Part shown: positions 6,844 through 14,919 of the stretch, piece after piece | Layout of the letters: every line of letters begins with the position of its first letter | How positions within the stretch are numbered: the stretch's first letter is position 1 | NCBI GenBank assembly: GCA_050480705.1 | Contig: JBJHAX010000037.1 | Location: 1 to 19,989 of the forward strand | Length of the DNA stretch: 19,989 bases | Source: JBJHAX01 sp050480705 | GTDB taxonomy: Bacteria > Actinomycetota > Nitriliruptoria > Nitriliruptorales > Nitriliruptoraceae | Direction: 5' to 3' | Notes under the pieces: generated by a model | Seen by the model: the letters and a program-made list of their open reading frames with translations, nothing else | Told to the model about the DNA's origin: nothing | The model's database searches: none | Program-made: the position numbers and the translations under genes

Positions 6844-7929
6844 ATGGACAGGATCGCGGTCCTCGGCAGTGCCGGAACGATCGAGCGGATCGTCGTCAGC
6901 GAGCAGCTGGCGCGCGGAATCGACGTCGTGGTGCTCGTCGACGCCGCCACCGACGGGTTCGTGACACCCCGGTGCGACGTCCCGGCCTCGCAGGCGCCCG
7001 TCGTCGCGGTTGCCGGCGGCGATGAGCTCGCCGAGCGGCTCAGCGACGTCGAGGGGGTCCTCGCAGCGGATGCCCCCGACGGGTTCACCCCCGACGTGAT
7101 CGCCGAAGCGTCGATCCGCGCCGGGCGAAGTCTGGTGGATCTTCGGGTCGATCCATGCGCGCTCCGGCGCCTGTACGAGCGCGACGCCGATGCGCGTGCC
7201 GCGGGTGTGCGGATCGTGCCGGGAGCGAGCGCGATTGGGGACCTGCTCGCAGCGGTCGCGGCCCGAGGCGTCGTTGCGGCGAGCGACGTCCACGTCGCCT
7301 ACGCATTCCCGCGGGCCGGTGGGCCACGGGTGCGCGTCGCCGTCGAGACGCGCACCACGATGGCTGCGGCGCTGCGCAGTAGCGTGCTGGCGTTGCGTGA
7401 CGGTCGTCTGGCCGAGGAATCGCCCGGCGAGACACGACGCCTGGCCTGGTTCCCGCGCCCGGTCGGCCCGCGGCACGCCGCAGCGGTCCCGGGGGCCGAG
7501 CCGCTGACGCTGCCGCGTCATCTCGACACGGTGCGCAACGCCGGGGTGTACGTGGCCTTGCCGACGTGGCGTGCCGAAATCCTGCAGGCGTACGGCAACG
7601 CGACCCGCCACAACCTGATCCGGCGCATCGTCGACGCGCTGGTGACGCGGGGCCTCGACGATCTCGCCGACGACGTACGGTCGGCGACGTCGTGGGGCGT
7701 GGTCGCTGAGGCCGCCGACGGCGCAGCGGTGTCGCGCGCCTGGGCGCATGGCCGTGACCCGTACGGGACTGCCGCTGCGCTTGCACTCGGGTTGCTCGAC
7801 ACGTCGGCCAGCGCAGCGCCAGGTGTACTCGCACCGGCGCAGGCATGTGAGCCCGCCGACCTGCTCGACGCCCTGGCCGCGACGACGTCGCTGCGCTGGG
7901 GCGCGACGAGAACCTCGCGGGGCGCGTGA
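6844..7929 (+). CDS. Saccharopine dehydrogenase-like NAD(P)-binding protein
   Basis: A 361-residue putative oxidoreductase. The N-terminus IAVLGSAGTIERIVV resembles the Rossmann dinucleotide-binding loop of saccharopine dehydrogenase-like proteins. GRSLVDLRVDPCALRRLY followed by AGVRIVPGASAIGDLLA matches the family pattern of a strand, a helix and a VPG-type loop. The remainder would be the substrate and dimerisation domain, ending in helices with Ala-rich runs. The substrate is unknown and no lysine pathway genes are nearby. The ATG at 6844 follows AGGAGG five bases upstream, a strong ribosome-binding site; reading upstream in frame enters the opposite-strand gene and is unlikely. A TAGGCT at 6818-6823 could be a -10 element. 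Confidence 0.72.
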   Translation: MDRIAVLGSAGTIERIVVSEQLARGIDVVVLVDAATDGFVTPRCDVPASQAPVVAVAGGDELAERLSDVEGVLAADAPDGFTPDVIAEASIRAGRSLVDLRVDPCALRRLYERDADARAAGVRIVPGASAIGDLLAAVAARGVVAASDVHVAYAFPRAGGPRVRVAVETRTTMAAALRSSVLALRDGRLAEESPGETRRLAWFPRPVGPRHAAAVPGAEPLTLPRHLDTVRNAGVYVALPTWRAEILQAYGNATRHNLIRRIVDALVTRGLDDLADDVRSATSWGVVAEAADGAAVSRAWAHGRDPYGTAAALALGLLDTSASAAPGVLAPAQACEPADLLDALAATTSLRWGATRTSRGA

Positions 7930-8018
7930 ATCCGTCGGCGGCCCGACCGGGCTGTGTGCATATCCCAGCGGTACCCTCGAGGCTGCACGCTGCGCCGAAG
8001 ATTCACGGAGGGTCACGG

Positions 8019-8633
8019 ATGCCTGGACGCCGCAGGACCGACGTGCGCACGATCGCGAGCGACCTGCGTGAGCGCGGTGTCGACGTGTTCGAATCGATTC
8101 CCGATCGCTTCGAACAGGCGCGCAACGTTGTGCGGGATCGGGTCGACGACCTCGAGCCGGCTGCGCGGCGCACCGGGGTGGGTGTCCTGACGCTCGCGCA
8201 GGCCCTGCTCGCGGTGGGCATCGCGATTCCGCGATTGATGGCGCGTGCCGTGCGTGTCGCGCGCATCCTCACCGAACGTGCGGAGTACGTCGCCGACCGC
8301 GGACATCATTGGAGCGAACGCGCCCGGGAAGCCGCGCATGCGCTCGAACCGTCACGACGGGATCAGCGGCGGCGCCGATTGCGCGCGACCGGCCTCGTCA
8401 TGGGTGGTTTCGGGATCGGATTCGCCGTTGGGTGGATCATGGGTGACGCGCGCGGGCTTGCGGCACGCGCCGCTGCCCAGGACGAAGCGGACGCGCACGC
8501 CCGCGAAGTCGCACTGGCTGACGCGATCGACCGCGGCGAGGCGACCGATCGTCCGCATCTGGAGCCCGTCGCCGAACGTGACGGGTTGCGCAGCGCAACG
8601 TCGGGTTGGGAACCGCCGCGCACGACCCGTTGA
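8019..8633 (+). CDS. Hypothetical protein with two hydrophobic segments
   Basis: I do not recognise this 204-residue protein. An N-terminal, highly charged helical region (1-50) precedes a hydrophobic stretch near 53-73, then an Arg-rich helix and a charged middle. A second, Gly-rich hydrophobic segment near 122-142 (LVMGGFGIGFAVGWIMG) resembles membrane-anchor helices, and an Ala/Asp/Glu-rich tail follows. A peripheral or two-pass membrane protein is likely. The ATG follows GGAGGG six bases upstream, a clear ribosome-binding site. Its 3' end overlaps the start of the helicase gene, so the two are probably translated together, but a functional link is unproven. Confidence 0.75.
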   Translation: MPGRRRTDVRTIASDLRERGVDVFESIPDRFEQARNVVRDRVDDLEPAARRTGVGVLTLAQALLAVGIAIPRLMARAVRVARILTERAEYVADRGHHWSERAREAAHALEPSRRDQRRRRLRATGLVMGGFGIGFAVGWIMGDARGLAARAAAQDEADAHAREVALADAIDRGEATDRPHLEPVAERDGLRSATSGWEPPRTTR

Positions 8634-10792
8634 GCGACGATCTGCTCGGCGCGCATGAAGAGTTGCGCGGCGAGGTGCTCGGGGTCTATTACGCCGATCG
8701 GGGCAGTGGCTTCGGCGTGGTCGAACTGGATCAGGAGGGCCACGGGAGCGGGGCGCGTTGCGTCGGACCTCTCGCCGACCTCGTCCAGGGCCAGACGGTC
8801 CGCCTCGTCGGTGCCTGGGAGGACCATCCTCGCCACGGCCGCAGCTTCCGTGCCGTCTATTACGAACAGACGACGCCGTCCACACGCGAGGGCCTTGCGG
8901 CGTTCCTGCGCTCCGAACGCTTCGAGGAGGTTGCCGAGCGCACCGTCACGCGTGTGCTCGTGGCTTTCGGCGCGTCGACCGGACGTGTGATCGAGCACGA
9001 GCCGCAACGTCTGGTCGCCGAGGCGGGAATCGACGCCGACGAGGCGGAGCGTCTGAGCCGGGCGTGGCGGTCCGGCCTTGCACTCGCCGAACTCGTCCGG
9101 CTGGTGGAGCCGGCGAAGTGGCCGTTCGAGGTGACCCGGCGCGCCCATGCCGCGTTCGGTGGCGAGGTCGTCGATGTGGCCCGCGATGACCCGTATGCGC
9201 TGCTGGCCGCCGACCGCGTCGGTTTCGCGCACGTCGACCGGTTGGCACGCACGCTGGGTGTTGCTGCCGACGATCCCCGGCGCCTGGCGGCCGGTTCGTT
9301 CGCGGCGGTCGTCGGCGCGCGGCGGCGCGACGGGCATGAACACCTGACCCGTCAGGAGACCATCGACGAGACGGCCCGGCTGCTCGGTGTCGACGCTGTG
9401 GTCGCCGCAGACGGTCTGCACGGAGCCGTCACGTCGAGGCTGCTCGAGATCGACACGCTCGATCGCGACGACGTCGTCGCGCCACCCGCCGCGCTCGCGA
9501 TCGAGCGAACCCTCGCCGCAGCGATCGCCGGGCTCGCGTCGACCCGTGACTCGCGTGTCCGTGCACACGCCCCCGGTGAGGCGCTGCCGGAGGAGTTGAC
9601 CGACGACCAGCGTCTCGCGGTGACCCGGTCGTTCGAACACGGAGTGTCGGTGCTCACCGGTGGCCCGGGGACCGGCAAGACCCGCGCGGTGCGCGAGATC
9701 GTCGTGGCGGCCGACGCGGCAGGTCTCAACGTGGCGTTGTGCGCACCCACCGGGCGTGCCGCCAAACGTCTGGAGGAGATGACCGGCCAGGCGGCGACGA
9801 CGATCCACCGGCTGCTCGAGGCGCGACCCGACGCAGGTGGCGGCTTCCGGTTCCGGTACGGCGCCGATGAGCGCCTTCCGTTCGATCTCGTCGTCGCCGA
9901 CGAAATCTCCATGTGCGACACCGCGCTCGCCGAACGACTGGTCAGCGCCATCGACGACGGATCCCACCTGACGCTGGTCGGAGATGCGAACCAGCTGCCG
10001 TCGGTCGGGCCGGGCGACGTGCTGCGCGCCGTGATCGCCTCCGAGGTCGTGCCCGTCACGAACCTGATCGAGATCCATCGGCAGGCGGCCGGCAGCCGCA
10101 TCGTGACGCTCGCCCACGGGCTGCTCGACGGCGACGTCGGTGAGCTGGCCGGGGTCGACAACGACGTGTACGTCGCCGAAGAAGCCGTTCGCGAACGCAT
10201 CGTCGAGCGTGTCGTACGCGCGGTGGCCGAGCGCATCCCCGAACACCTGCAGGTCGAGGTGGACGACGTGCAGGTGCTGGCCCCGGTCTACCGCGGGCCG
10301 GTAGGTGTGGACGCGCTCAACCGGGAACTCAAACGCAGGCTCAATCCGAACGCAGCGGCCGGTGTGCGCGGCATCGACGTCGGCGACCGGGTCATGCAGA
10401 CGCGCAACGACGCGGACCTCGACGTCGCCAACGGCGACGTCGGCCGCGTCGTCGACGCCTCAGCCTCCGCAGGACGTCTCAGGGTGGCCTTCCCACGCGG
10501 CGAGGTCACCTACGACCGTGCGCGGATCGGCGACCTCGTCCACGCCTGGGCCGTGACGGTCCACAAGGCGCAAGGCGGCGAGTGGCCCGTCGTCGTGCTC
10601 GTGTGCGACGCCTCGCACCAGCACATGCTCTGGCGCAGCTTGTTGTACACGGCCGTGACGCGGGCGCGCGATGCGCTCGTCGCCGTCGGTCAGCGTGGCA
10701 CGTTGCGTGCGGCGGCTCGCCACGACCGTGTGGTGCGTCGCCGAACCGGTCTCGAGGCCCGTCTGCGTCAGGCCTTCGCTGCAGCGGGGTGA
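8630..10792 (+). CDS. RecD2-like SF1B ATP-dependent DNA helicase
   Basis: A 720-residue DNA helicase of the RecD/TraA group, translocating 5' to 3' on single-stranded DNA. The N-terminal GEVLGVYYADRGSGFGVVEL is the OB-like domain typical of RecD2, followed by helix-hairpin-helix-like segments. Core motifs are GGPGTGKT (344-351, Walker A), DEIS (424-427, motif II), LVGDANQLPSVGPG (from 449, motif III), VTVHKAQGGEWP (near 642-653, motif V) and YTAVTRAR (from 673, motif VI). RecD2 acts apart from RecBC in genome maintenance; no recB or recC is seen here. The start is uncertain: TTG at 8630 gives a 4-base overlap with the previous stop, and TTG at 8606 would add eight residues. The OB domain is intact either way. 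Confidence 0.93.
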   Translation: MSDDLLGAHEELRGEVLGVYYADRGSGFGVVELDQEGHGSGARCVGPLADLVQGQTVRLVGAWEDHPRHGRSFRAVYYEQTTPSTREGLAAFLRSERFEEVAERTVTRVLVAFGASTGRVIEHEPQRLVAEAGIDADEAERLSRAWRSGLALAELVRLVEPAKWPFEVTRRAHAAFGGEVVDVARDDPYALLAADRVGFAHVDRLARTLGVAADDPRRLAAGSFAAVVGARRRDGHEHLTRQETIDETARLLGVDAVVAADGLHGAVTSRLLEIDTLDRDDVVAPPAALAIERTLAAAIAGLASTRDSRVRAHAPGEALPEELTDDQRLAVTRSFEHGVSVLTGGPGTGKTRAVREIVVAADAAGLNVALCAPTGRAAKRLEEMTGQAATTIHRLLEARPDAGGGFRFRYGADERLPFDLVVADEISMCDTALAERLVSAIDDGSHLTLVGDANQLPSVGPGDVLRAVIASEVVPVTNLIEIHRQAAGSRIVTLAHGLLDGDVGELAGVDNDVYVAEEAVRERIVERVVRAVAERIPEHLQVEVDDVQVLAPVYRGPVGVDALNRELKRRLNPNAAAGVRGIDVGDRVMQTRNDADLDVANGDVGRVVDASASAGRLRVAFPRGEVTYDRARIGDLVHAWAVTVHKAQGGEWPVVVLVCDASHQHMLWRSLLYTAVTRARDALVAVGQRGTLRAAARHDRVVRRRTGLEARLRQAFAAAG

Positions 10793-10822
10793 CGTTGCCG
10801 CAGCGGCATCAGACCGTGCTGG

Positions 10823-11131
10823 TCAACGGCGCGGCGTCGAGGCGAGATCACGCTCGCCCGCGACCGCGGCGATCAACTCGTCCCAGTCGGGGAGCAGTGC
10901 TCGCAGCGTGCGGGGCGACAGGCCACGTGCCAGCAGGCGGTGGATGACGAGTGCGCGGCGCTCGCGACTGTCCGGCCCGAGGGGAAGGCGGGTCTGTTCG
11001 CCGCGCACGACGACGTCGTGGTGCGCCGAGGTGGTGAGGCTGTGTCGGCGGGGTAGCGACGTCTCCGACTCGCCGGATGCGGTGCGGGACGGACGTCGAA
11101 TCGGTCGCTGCGCTGGGTCCATCGTCGCCAT
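10823..11131 (-). CDS. Hypothetical small protein, 102 residues
   Basis: I do not recognise this protein. An Arg/Ser/Thr-rich, probably disordered half (1-60) is followed by a compact helical C-terminus with RRALVIHRLLARGLSPRTL and LRALLPDWDELIAAVAG, which reads like a conserved helical module. It lies alone on the minus strand, ends 30 bases after the convergent helicase gene and is divergent from the ATP-grasp gene. ATG codons at 11131 and 11122 are both possible; the second has GAGG about nine bases upstream. A frame that extends to 11254 has unlikely N-terminal content. Without this gene, 10793-11318 would be an unusually long empty stretch. Confidence 0.5.
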   Translation of the reverse strand: MATMDPAQRPIRRPSRTASGESETSLPRRHSLTTSAHHDVVVRGEQTRLPLGPDSRERRALVIHRLLARGLSPRTLRALLPDWDELIAAVAGERDLASTPRR

Positions 11132-11305
11132 CCTCGTCGTCGGGAGGGTGTCGGCGTGGGATGGGCGCCCGCGCCGAAAGCCTTCTCTGTCCGCATCGGC
11201 ACCCCAGCCCCCGTCCTTGATCGTCGCCGCCCGTCCGATCGACCATTGGCGCATCGTCGGTGTCGTCGAAGCCGGCGCCGACGATCGGGCAGGGCCGGTG
11301 ATCGC

Positions 11306-11311
11306 TAAGGT
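11306..11311 (+). promoter_or_regulatory. Candidate -10 element of a leaderless ATP-grasp transcript
   Basis: TAAGGT ends seven bases before the GTG at 11319, the same arrangement as at the permease gene. No ribosome-binding site precedes this GTG. No clear -35 element was seen. Confidence 0.4.
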
Positions 11312-11318
11312 TCGGCGT

Positions 11319-12776
11319 GTGACTGGACTCTTCGACGACTACGACCCGGGCGCCTTCTACGACGAGGCCTTCACCTCAGGCCGTGCTGTGCGCGAGCACT
11401 ACCGGCCGCTCGTCGATCGGCTGGGACGACTCACGCCGGAGGACCTCGAACGTCGCGAGCAGATCCGGGACGGGCTGTTTCGATCCCAGGGGATCACCTT
11501 CACGGTGTACGGCGACGACGACGGGGTCGAGCGCACCTTCCCGCTCGACCTCGTGCCACGCATCATTCCTGCCGACGAGTGGCGCCACGTCGAGACCGGT
11601 GTCGCGCAGCGTGTGACCGCACTCAACCGCTTCCTCGACGACCTCTACGTCGGGGAGCAGGCGGCCATCCACGACGGCGTCGTGCCCCGTTGGCTGCTGC
11701 AGACCGCGGACGGGTTCGTCCGCGAAGCGTTCGGGATCGAGGTGCCGCACGCCGCGCGGTGCCTGGTGGCGGGTGTCGACCTGGTCCGCGACGACGAAGG
11801 CACCTACCGGGTGCTCGAGGACAACCTGCGCAATCCGTCCGGCATCAGCTACGTGCTCGAGAACAGGGCCGCGATGACGCGGGTCCTGCCGATCGCGTTC
11901 GCCACGCAGCGGCCGCGTCCGGTGGACCACTACGGGCCCCTGTTGCTGCGCGCGCTTCGCGACGTCGCGCCGCGCGCGGCGGGCGAGGACCCGGTCGCGG
12001 TCGTGCTCACCCCCGGGATGTTCAACGCCGCCTACTTCGAACACGCGTTTCTCGCCCGCCAGATGGGCGTCGAACTCGTCGAGGGACGCGACCTGGTCGT
12101 CGACGAACACGTCGTCTACATGCGCACCACGCGGGGCCTGCGCCGGGTCGACGTCATCTACCGCCGGATCGATGACGCGTTCCTCGACCCGGTCGTCTTC
12201 CGGCCCGACTCCCTGCTCGGCGTGCCCGGGCTGATGTCGGCGGCGCGTGCCGGCAACGTCACGATCGCGAACGCCGTCGGCAACGGCGTGGCCGACGACA
12301 AGGCCGTCTACGCCTTCGTGCCGGCACTGGTGCGCTACTACCTGGGCGAGGAACCGATCCTTCCCAACGTGGACACGTATCTGTTGTGGGACGACGAACA
12401 GCGTGCCGAGGTGCTCGGCCGGCTCGACGAGATGGTCGTCAAGCCGGTTGCGGCCTCCGGCGGCTACGGCATGCTGATGGGCCCTTCAGCCGACGACGAG
12501 GAACTCGAACGTTTCCGCGCCACCATCGAACGTGATCCGCGTGGCTACATCGCGCAGGACGTCGTGCGCCTGTCGCGTCACCCCACGCTCGTCGACGGGC
12601 ACCTCGTCGGACGCCACGTCGACCTGCGGCCGTTCGCAATCGCGGGGGAGTCCGTCGAGGTGATCCCGGGCGGGCTGACCCGCGTCGCGCTTCGCGAAGG
12701 CTCGCTGGTGGTCAACTCCTCGCAGGGAGGCGGATCGAAGGACACCTGGGTCCTGCGGGACGCCGCGGAGGTCTGA
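11319..12776 (+). CDS. Circularly permuted ATP-grasp protein (DUF404/DUF407 family)
   Basis: A 485-residue protein of the circularly permuted ATP-grasp family. Hallmarks in order are VLEDNLRNPSGISYVLENR (around residue 169), NAVGNGVADDKAVYAFVP, EEPILPNVDTYL, VVKPVAASGGYGMLMGP, YIAQDVVRLSRHPTL, HVDLRPFAI and NSSQGGGSKDTWVL near 466-478. ATP-grasp enzymes join a carboxylate to an amine or thiol through an acyl-phosphate. The product of this branch is not established; a role as peptide or protein amidoligase has been proposed from gene neighbourhoods. The alpha-E gene begins one base after its stop, and a transglutaminase-like gene follows, the usual three-gene set. The GTG at 11319 is chosen because the family N-terminus (LFDDYDPGAFYDEAF) begins right there. 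Confidence 0.93.
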   Translation: MTGLFDDYDPGAFYDEAFTSGRAVREHYRPLVDRLGRLTPEDLERREQIRDGLFRSQGITFTVYGDDDGVERTFPLDLVPRIIPADEWRHVETGVAQRVTALNRFLDDLYVGEQAAIHDGVVPRWLLQTADGFVREAFGIEVPHAARCLVAGVDLVRDDEGTYRVLEDNLRNPSGISYVLENRAAMTRVLPIAFATQRPRPVDHYGPLLLRALRDVAPRAAGEDPVAVVLTPGMFNAAYFEHAFLARQMGVELVEGRDLVVDEHVVYMRTTRGLRRVDVIYRRIDDAFLDPVVFRPDSLLGVPGLMSAARAGNVTIANAVGNGVADDKAVYAFVPALVRYYLGEEPILPNVDTYLLWDDEQRAEVLGRLDEMVVKPVAASGGYGMLMGPSADDEELERFRATIERDPRGYIAQDVVRLSRHPTLVDGHLVGRHVDLRPFAIAGESVEVIPGGLTRVALREGSLVVNSSQGGGSKDTWVLRDAAEV

Positions 12777-12777
12777 G

Positions 12778-13776
12778 ATGCTGGCGCGACTGGCCGAGAA
12801 CCTCTTCTGGGCGGGACGCTACGTCGAGCGGGCCGAGGACACTGCCCGGATGATCGACGTCACCTACCACACCATGCTCGAGTCACCCACCGGCGATGCA
12901 GGAAGGTCCTGGGAGCAGCTGCTCGAGGTGCTGCACGTCCGCGGCGCCTATGCCGACGATCTCGTCGCCGAGCAGGTGATGCGTTTCCTCGTCGTCGACC
13001 GTGACAATCCGAGTTCCATCACCGCCGCGATGAGCCGGGCGCGCGAGAACATCCGATCGGTCCGTGAGCTGGTCTCTTCGGAACTGTGGGAATCGGTCAA
13101 CGAACTGCACCTTGCGCTGACGGCGCGGGATCTCACCCGTGAACTGGCCGAGCAGCCGTACACGCTCTTCGGAGCGGTTCGTCGCTCCTGCATGACGATC
13201 TATGGCGTCGCGAGTGAGACGATGCCCCGCGACGAGGGCTGGCGCTTCATGGCGTTGGGGCGCATGCTCGAGCGGGCGGAGATGACCTGCCGGCTCATCG
13301 ACGTGCGCTACGCGCATCTCGAAGCGTCCGGCATGCCCGCCGGCGGCGGTGGCGGCACCGACGGTTCGACGCCGCGCGGCGCGGACCGAACGGACTTCCA
13401 CCAGTGGGTGGCGGTGCTCAAGTCCGCATCGGCATATGAGGCGTACCGACGCCGCTACCGGGCCTCGCTGGACCCCGTCGGGGTCGTCGAGTTCCTGCTC
13501 CTCGAAGCCGACCTGCCACGTAGCGTGCTGTTCTGCCTGGTCGGTGCGATGTACCAACTCGAGGTGCTCAGCGGCGACGGCGGGGGACGTGCGATGCGCC
13601 GCCTGGGCCGCAGCGTGGCAGGCCTGAAGTACCGTGATGTCGCCGAACTCTTCGAGCTCGGCCTGCACGACTTCCTCGATGGCGTGCAGGAGGATGTTGC
13701 GCGCGTCGCCGAGGCGATCGCCGACGACTTCTTCCGCCACCACCCCGGCGGCACGCTGCGTGCCGTCGCCACCTGA
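12778..13776 (+). CDS. Alpha-E domain protein (DUF403 family)
   Basis: A 332-residue, almost wholly helical protein with the alpha-E hallmark at its start, MLARLAENLFWAGRYVERAE. Later conserved stretches are ARENIRSVRELVSSELWESV, WRFMALGRMLERAEMTCRLI and VEFLLLEADLPRSVLFCL. A Gly/Thr-rich insert near 185-205 interrupts the helices and is probably a flexible loop. Alpha-E proteins occur almost only beside permuted ATP-grasp proteins and are thought to work with them, but no activity is established. The start is one base after the ATP-grasp stop, implying translational coupling, and the transglutaminase-like gene begins 33 bases after its end. A long antisense frame across this gene shows no recognisable protein. 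Confidence 0.93.
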   Translation: MLARLAENLFWAGRYVERAEDTARMIDVTYHTMLESPTGDAGRSWEQLLEVLHVRGAYADDLVAEQVMRFLVVDRDNPSSITAAMSRARENIRSVRELVSSELWESVNELHLALTARDLTRELAEQPYTLFGAVRRSCMTIYGVASETMPRDEGWRFMALGRMLERAEMTCRLIDVRYAHLEASGMPAGGGGGTDGSTPRGADRTDFHQWVAVLKSASAYEAYRRRYRASLDPVGVVEFLLLEADLPRSVLFCLVGAMYQLEVLSGDGGGRAMRRLGRSVAGLKYRDVAELFELGLHDFLDGVQEDVARVAEAIADDFFRHHPGGTLRAVAT

Positions 13777-13809
13777 GCTGGTCCGCCTTCTGGGCGAGGA
13801 CGACACCGC

Positions 13810-14748
13810 ATGCGCGTCGACATCCGATATCTGACCTCGTTTCGCTACCCGCAGCCCGTCTACGAGTCGCAGAACGAACTGCGGGCGTGCCCGGCGAACG
13901 ACGAGCGTCAACAACTCCTGCACTATCACGTGACGACCACGCCGTCGTCACGGGTGGTGTCGTATGTCGACTACTGGGGAACCCGTGTCGACACGTTCGG
14001 GGTGCGCCCGCCGCACCGTGAACTCGCGGTCGTGGCCGAAGCCAACGTGGAGACGGCGGCTCAGTCCCCACCGCCCGACGGCTTGCGTCGATCGATGCTC
14101 GAGGAGCCGACGTTCCTGGACGCGAACTTCGCCTACCTGCAACGCTCGCCCCACGCCGACTGGGGGCCGCACGTCGCCGAGGCCGCTCGCGCCGCGGCCG
14201 ATGCTGCCGCCGACGACGTCGTCGAGCTGCTCCACGCCGTCCACGAACGGGTGGCCGAACTCGACTACCGCACCGATGTCACCTACGTGGGCGTGCCCGT
14301 CGACCATGTCTTCGAGACCGGGGCAGGGGTGTGCCAGGACTTCGCGCACCTCGCCGTCGCGATGTATCGCGCGCTGAGAATCCCGGCGCGGTACGTCTCG
14401 GGGTACCTGTTCACCGCCGACGACGCCTCCGGCGAGGATGCCGACACCGACGAGGTCGAGGTGCAGACGCACGCCTGGGTCGAGGCCGCCGTTCCGGGAT
14501 GGGGCTGGTTGGCGCTCGACCCGACCAATCGCCAGCCGGTCGGTGAACGCCATGTGACGATCGGGCGAGGGCGCGACTATGACGACGTGGCGCCGTTCCG
14601 CGGCGTGTTCAGTGGACCATCCGAACACGAGGTGGACGTCGGTGTGACCATGCGTCGCTTCGATCCCACGGCCACCGAAAGCGCGCAGCCGGGCTCTGAG
14701 GGAGCGGAACGTGCGTCGACGCACCATCGGCAGGTTGCGCAGCAGTAG
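13810..14748 (+). CDS. Transglutaminase-like cysteine protease-fold protein
   Basis: A 312-residue protein with the bacterial transglutaminase N-terminal domain (about 1-85; VDIRYLTSFRYPQPVYESQ) and a transglutaminase core. The catalytic triad is visible as C175 in GAGVCQDFAHL, H221 in THAWVEA and D237 in LDPTN. RIPARYVSGYLF between them is the conserved core strand. Members of this family are thought to be peptidases or amide-bond transferases. No signal peptide is seen, so it probably acts in the cytoplasm with the ATP-grasp and alpha-E proteins upstream. GAGG about ten bases before the ATG is a fair ribosome-binding site. The acidic insert near 201-215 and a Ser/Glu-rich tail are of unknown meaning. 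Confidence 0.93.
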   Translation: MRVDIRYLTSFRYPQPVYESQNELRACPANDERQQLLHYHVTTTPSSRVVSYVDYWGTRVDTFGVRPPHRELAVVAEANVETAAQSPPPDGLRRSMLEEPTFLDANFAYLQRSPHADWGPHVAEAARAAADAAADDVVELLHAVHERVAELDYRTDVTYVGVPVDHVFETGAGVCQDFAHLAVAMYRALRIPARYVSGYLFTADDASGEDADTDEVEVQTHAWVEAAVPGWGWLALDPTNRQPVGERHVTIGRGRDYDDVAPFRGVFSGPSEHEVDVGVTMRRFDPTATESAQPGSEGAERASTHHRQVAQQ

Positions 14749-14793
14749 CTCTGCCCGGCATGCGGCACGGCAGGCGTTGCCAGCCCACAGCTC

Positions 14794-14810
14794 GGCGGCG
14801 TGCGGCCGCC
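14794..14810 (+). terminator. Candidate terminator hairpin after the ATP-grasp operon
   Basis: GGCGGC, the loop GTGCG and GCCGCC form a 6-bp all-G/C hairpin 46 bases after the transglutaminase stop and directly before the sufR promoter -35 box. It would separate the two operons. There is no T-tract, so this is an inference from pairing and position. Confidence 0.35.
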
Positions 14811-14839
14811 TTGCGCCTGCGTCGCGCCACTCCTACTAT
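14811..14839 (+). promoter_or_regulatory. Promoter of the suf operon
   Basis: TTGCGC (14811-14816) and TACTAT (14834-14839) are separated by exactly 17 bases, the best sigma-70-type promoter in the window. The start point would fall near 14846, inside the CAAC-N6-GTTG operator. This leaves a leader of about 74 bases before sufR. Confidence 0.7.
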
Positions 14840-14841
14840 CG

Positions 14842-14855
14842 CAACACAAACGTTG
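14842..14855. promoter_or_regulatory. SufR-type operator CAAC-N6-GTTG at the suf promoter
   Basis: CAAC, six bases (ACAAAC) and GTTG form the inverted repeat reported for SufR of cyanobacteria. It begins two bases after the -10 box and spans the expected transcription start, a classic position for repression. The gene it precedes encodes a SufR-like regulator, implying autoregulation. Motif and placement are seen directly; binding is inferred. Confidence 0.7.
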
Positions 14856-14866
14856 AGAAAAGAGGC

Positions 14867-14884
14867 GTGCCCGAACGTGGGCAC
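14867..14884 (+). repeat. Hairpin in the sufR leader
   Basis: GTGCCC, the loop GAACGT and GGGCAC form a perfect 6-bp stem in the untranslated leader, 36 bases before the sufR ATG. It could affect mRNA stability or translation. No known riboswitch was recognised. Confidence 0.3.
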
Positions 14885-14919
14885 CCCGGACGTCGACGAC
14901 CACGACACGGAGGCGAGGC

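Noticed and set aside
6679..8016. Upstream extension of the 129-residue minus-strand protein to 575 codons
   Set aside because: The extension lies opposite the saccharopine-dehydrogenase-like gene, and its composition (Arg/Pro/Gln-rich) is unlike real proteins here.
8594..8607. CAAC-N5-GTTG near the helicase start
   Set aside because: The spacer is one base short of the SufR-type operator, the site is inside coding sequence, and the genes have no Fe-S assembly link.
8363..10246. 627-codon open frame on the minus strand across the helicase gene
   Set aside because: The opposite strand encodes all RecD2 motifs; the antisense product has no recognisable domain.
12883..13929. 348-codon open frame on the minus strand across the alpha-E gene
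   Set aside because: The plus strand encodes a recognised alpha-E protein in a tight operon; the antisense product has no domain.
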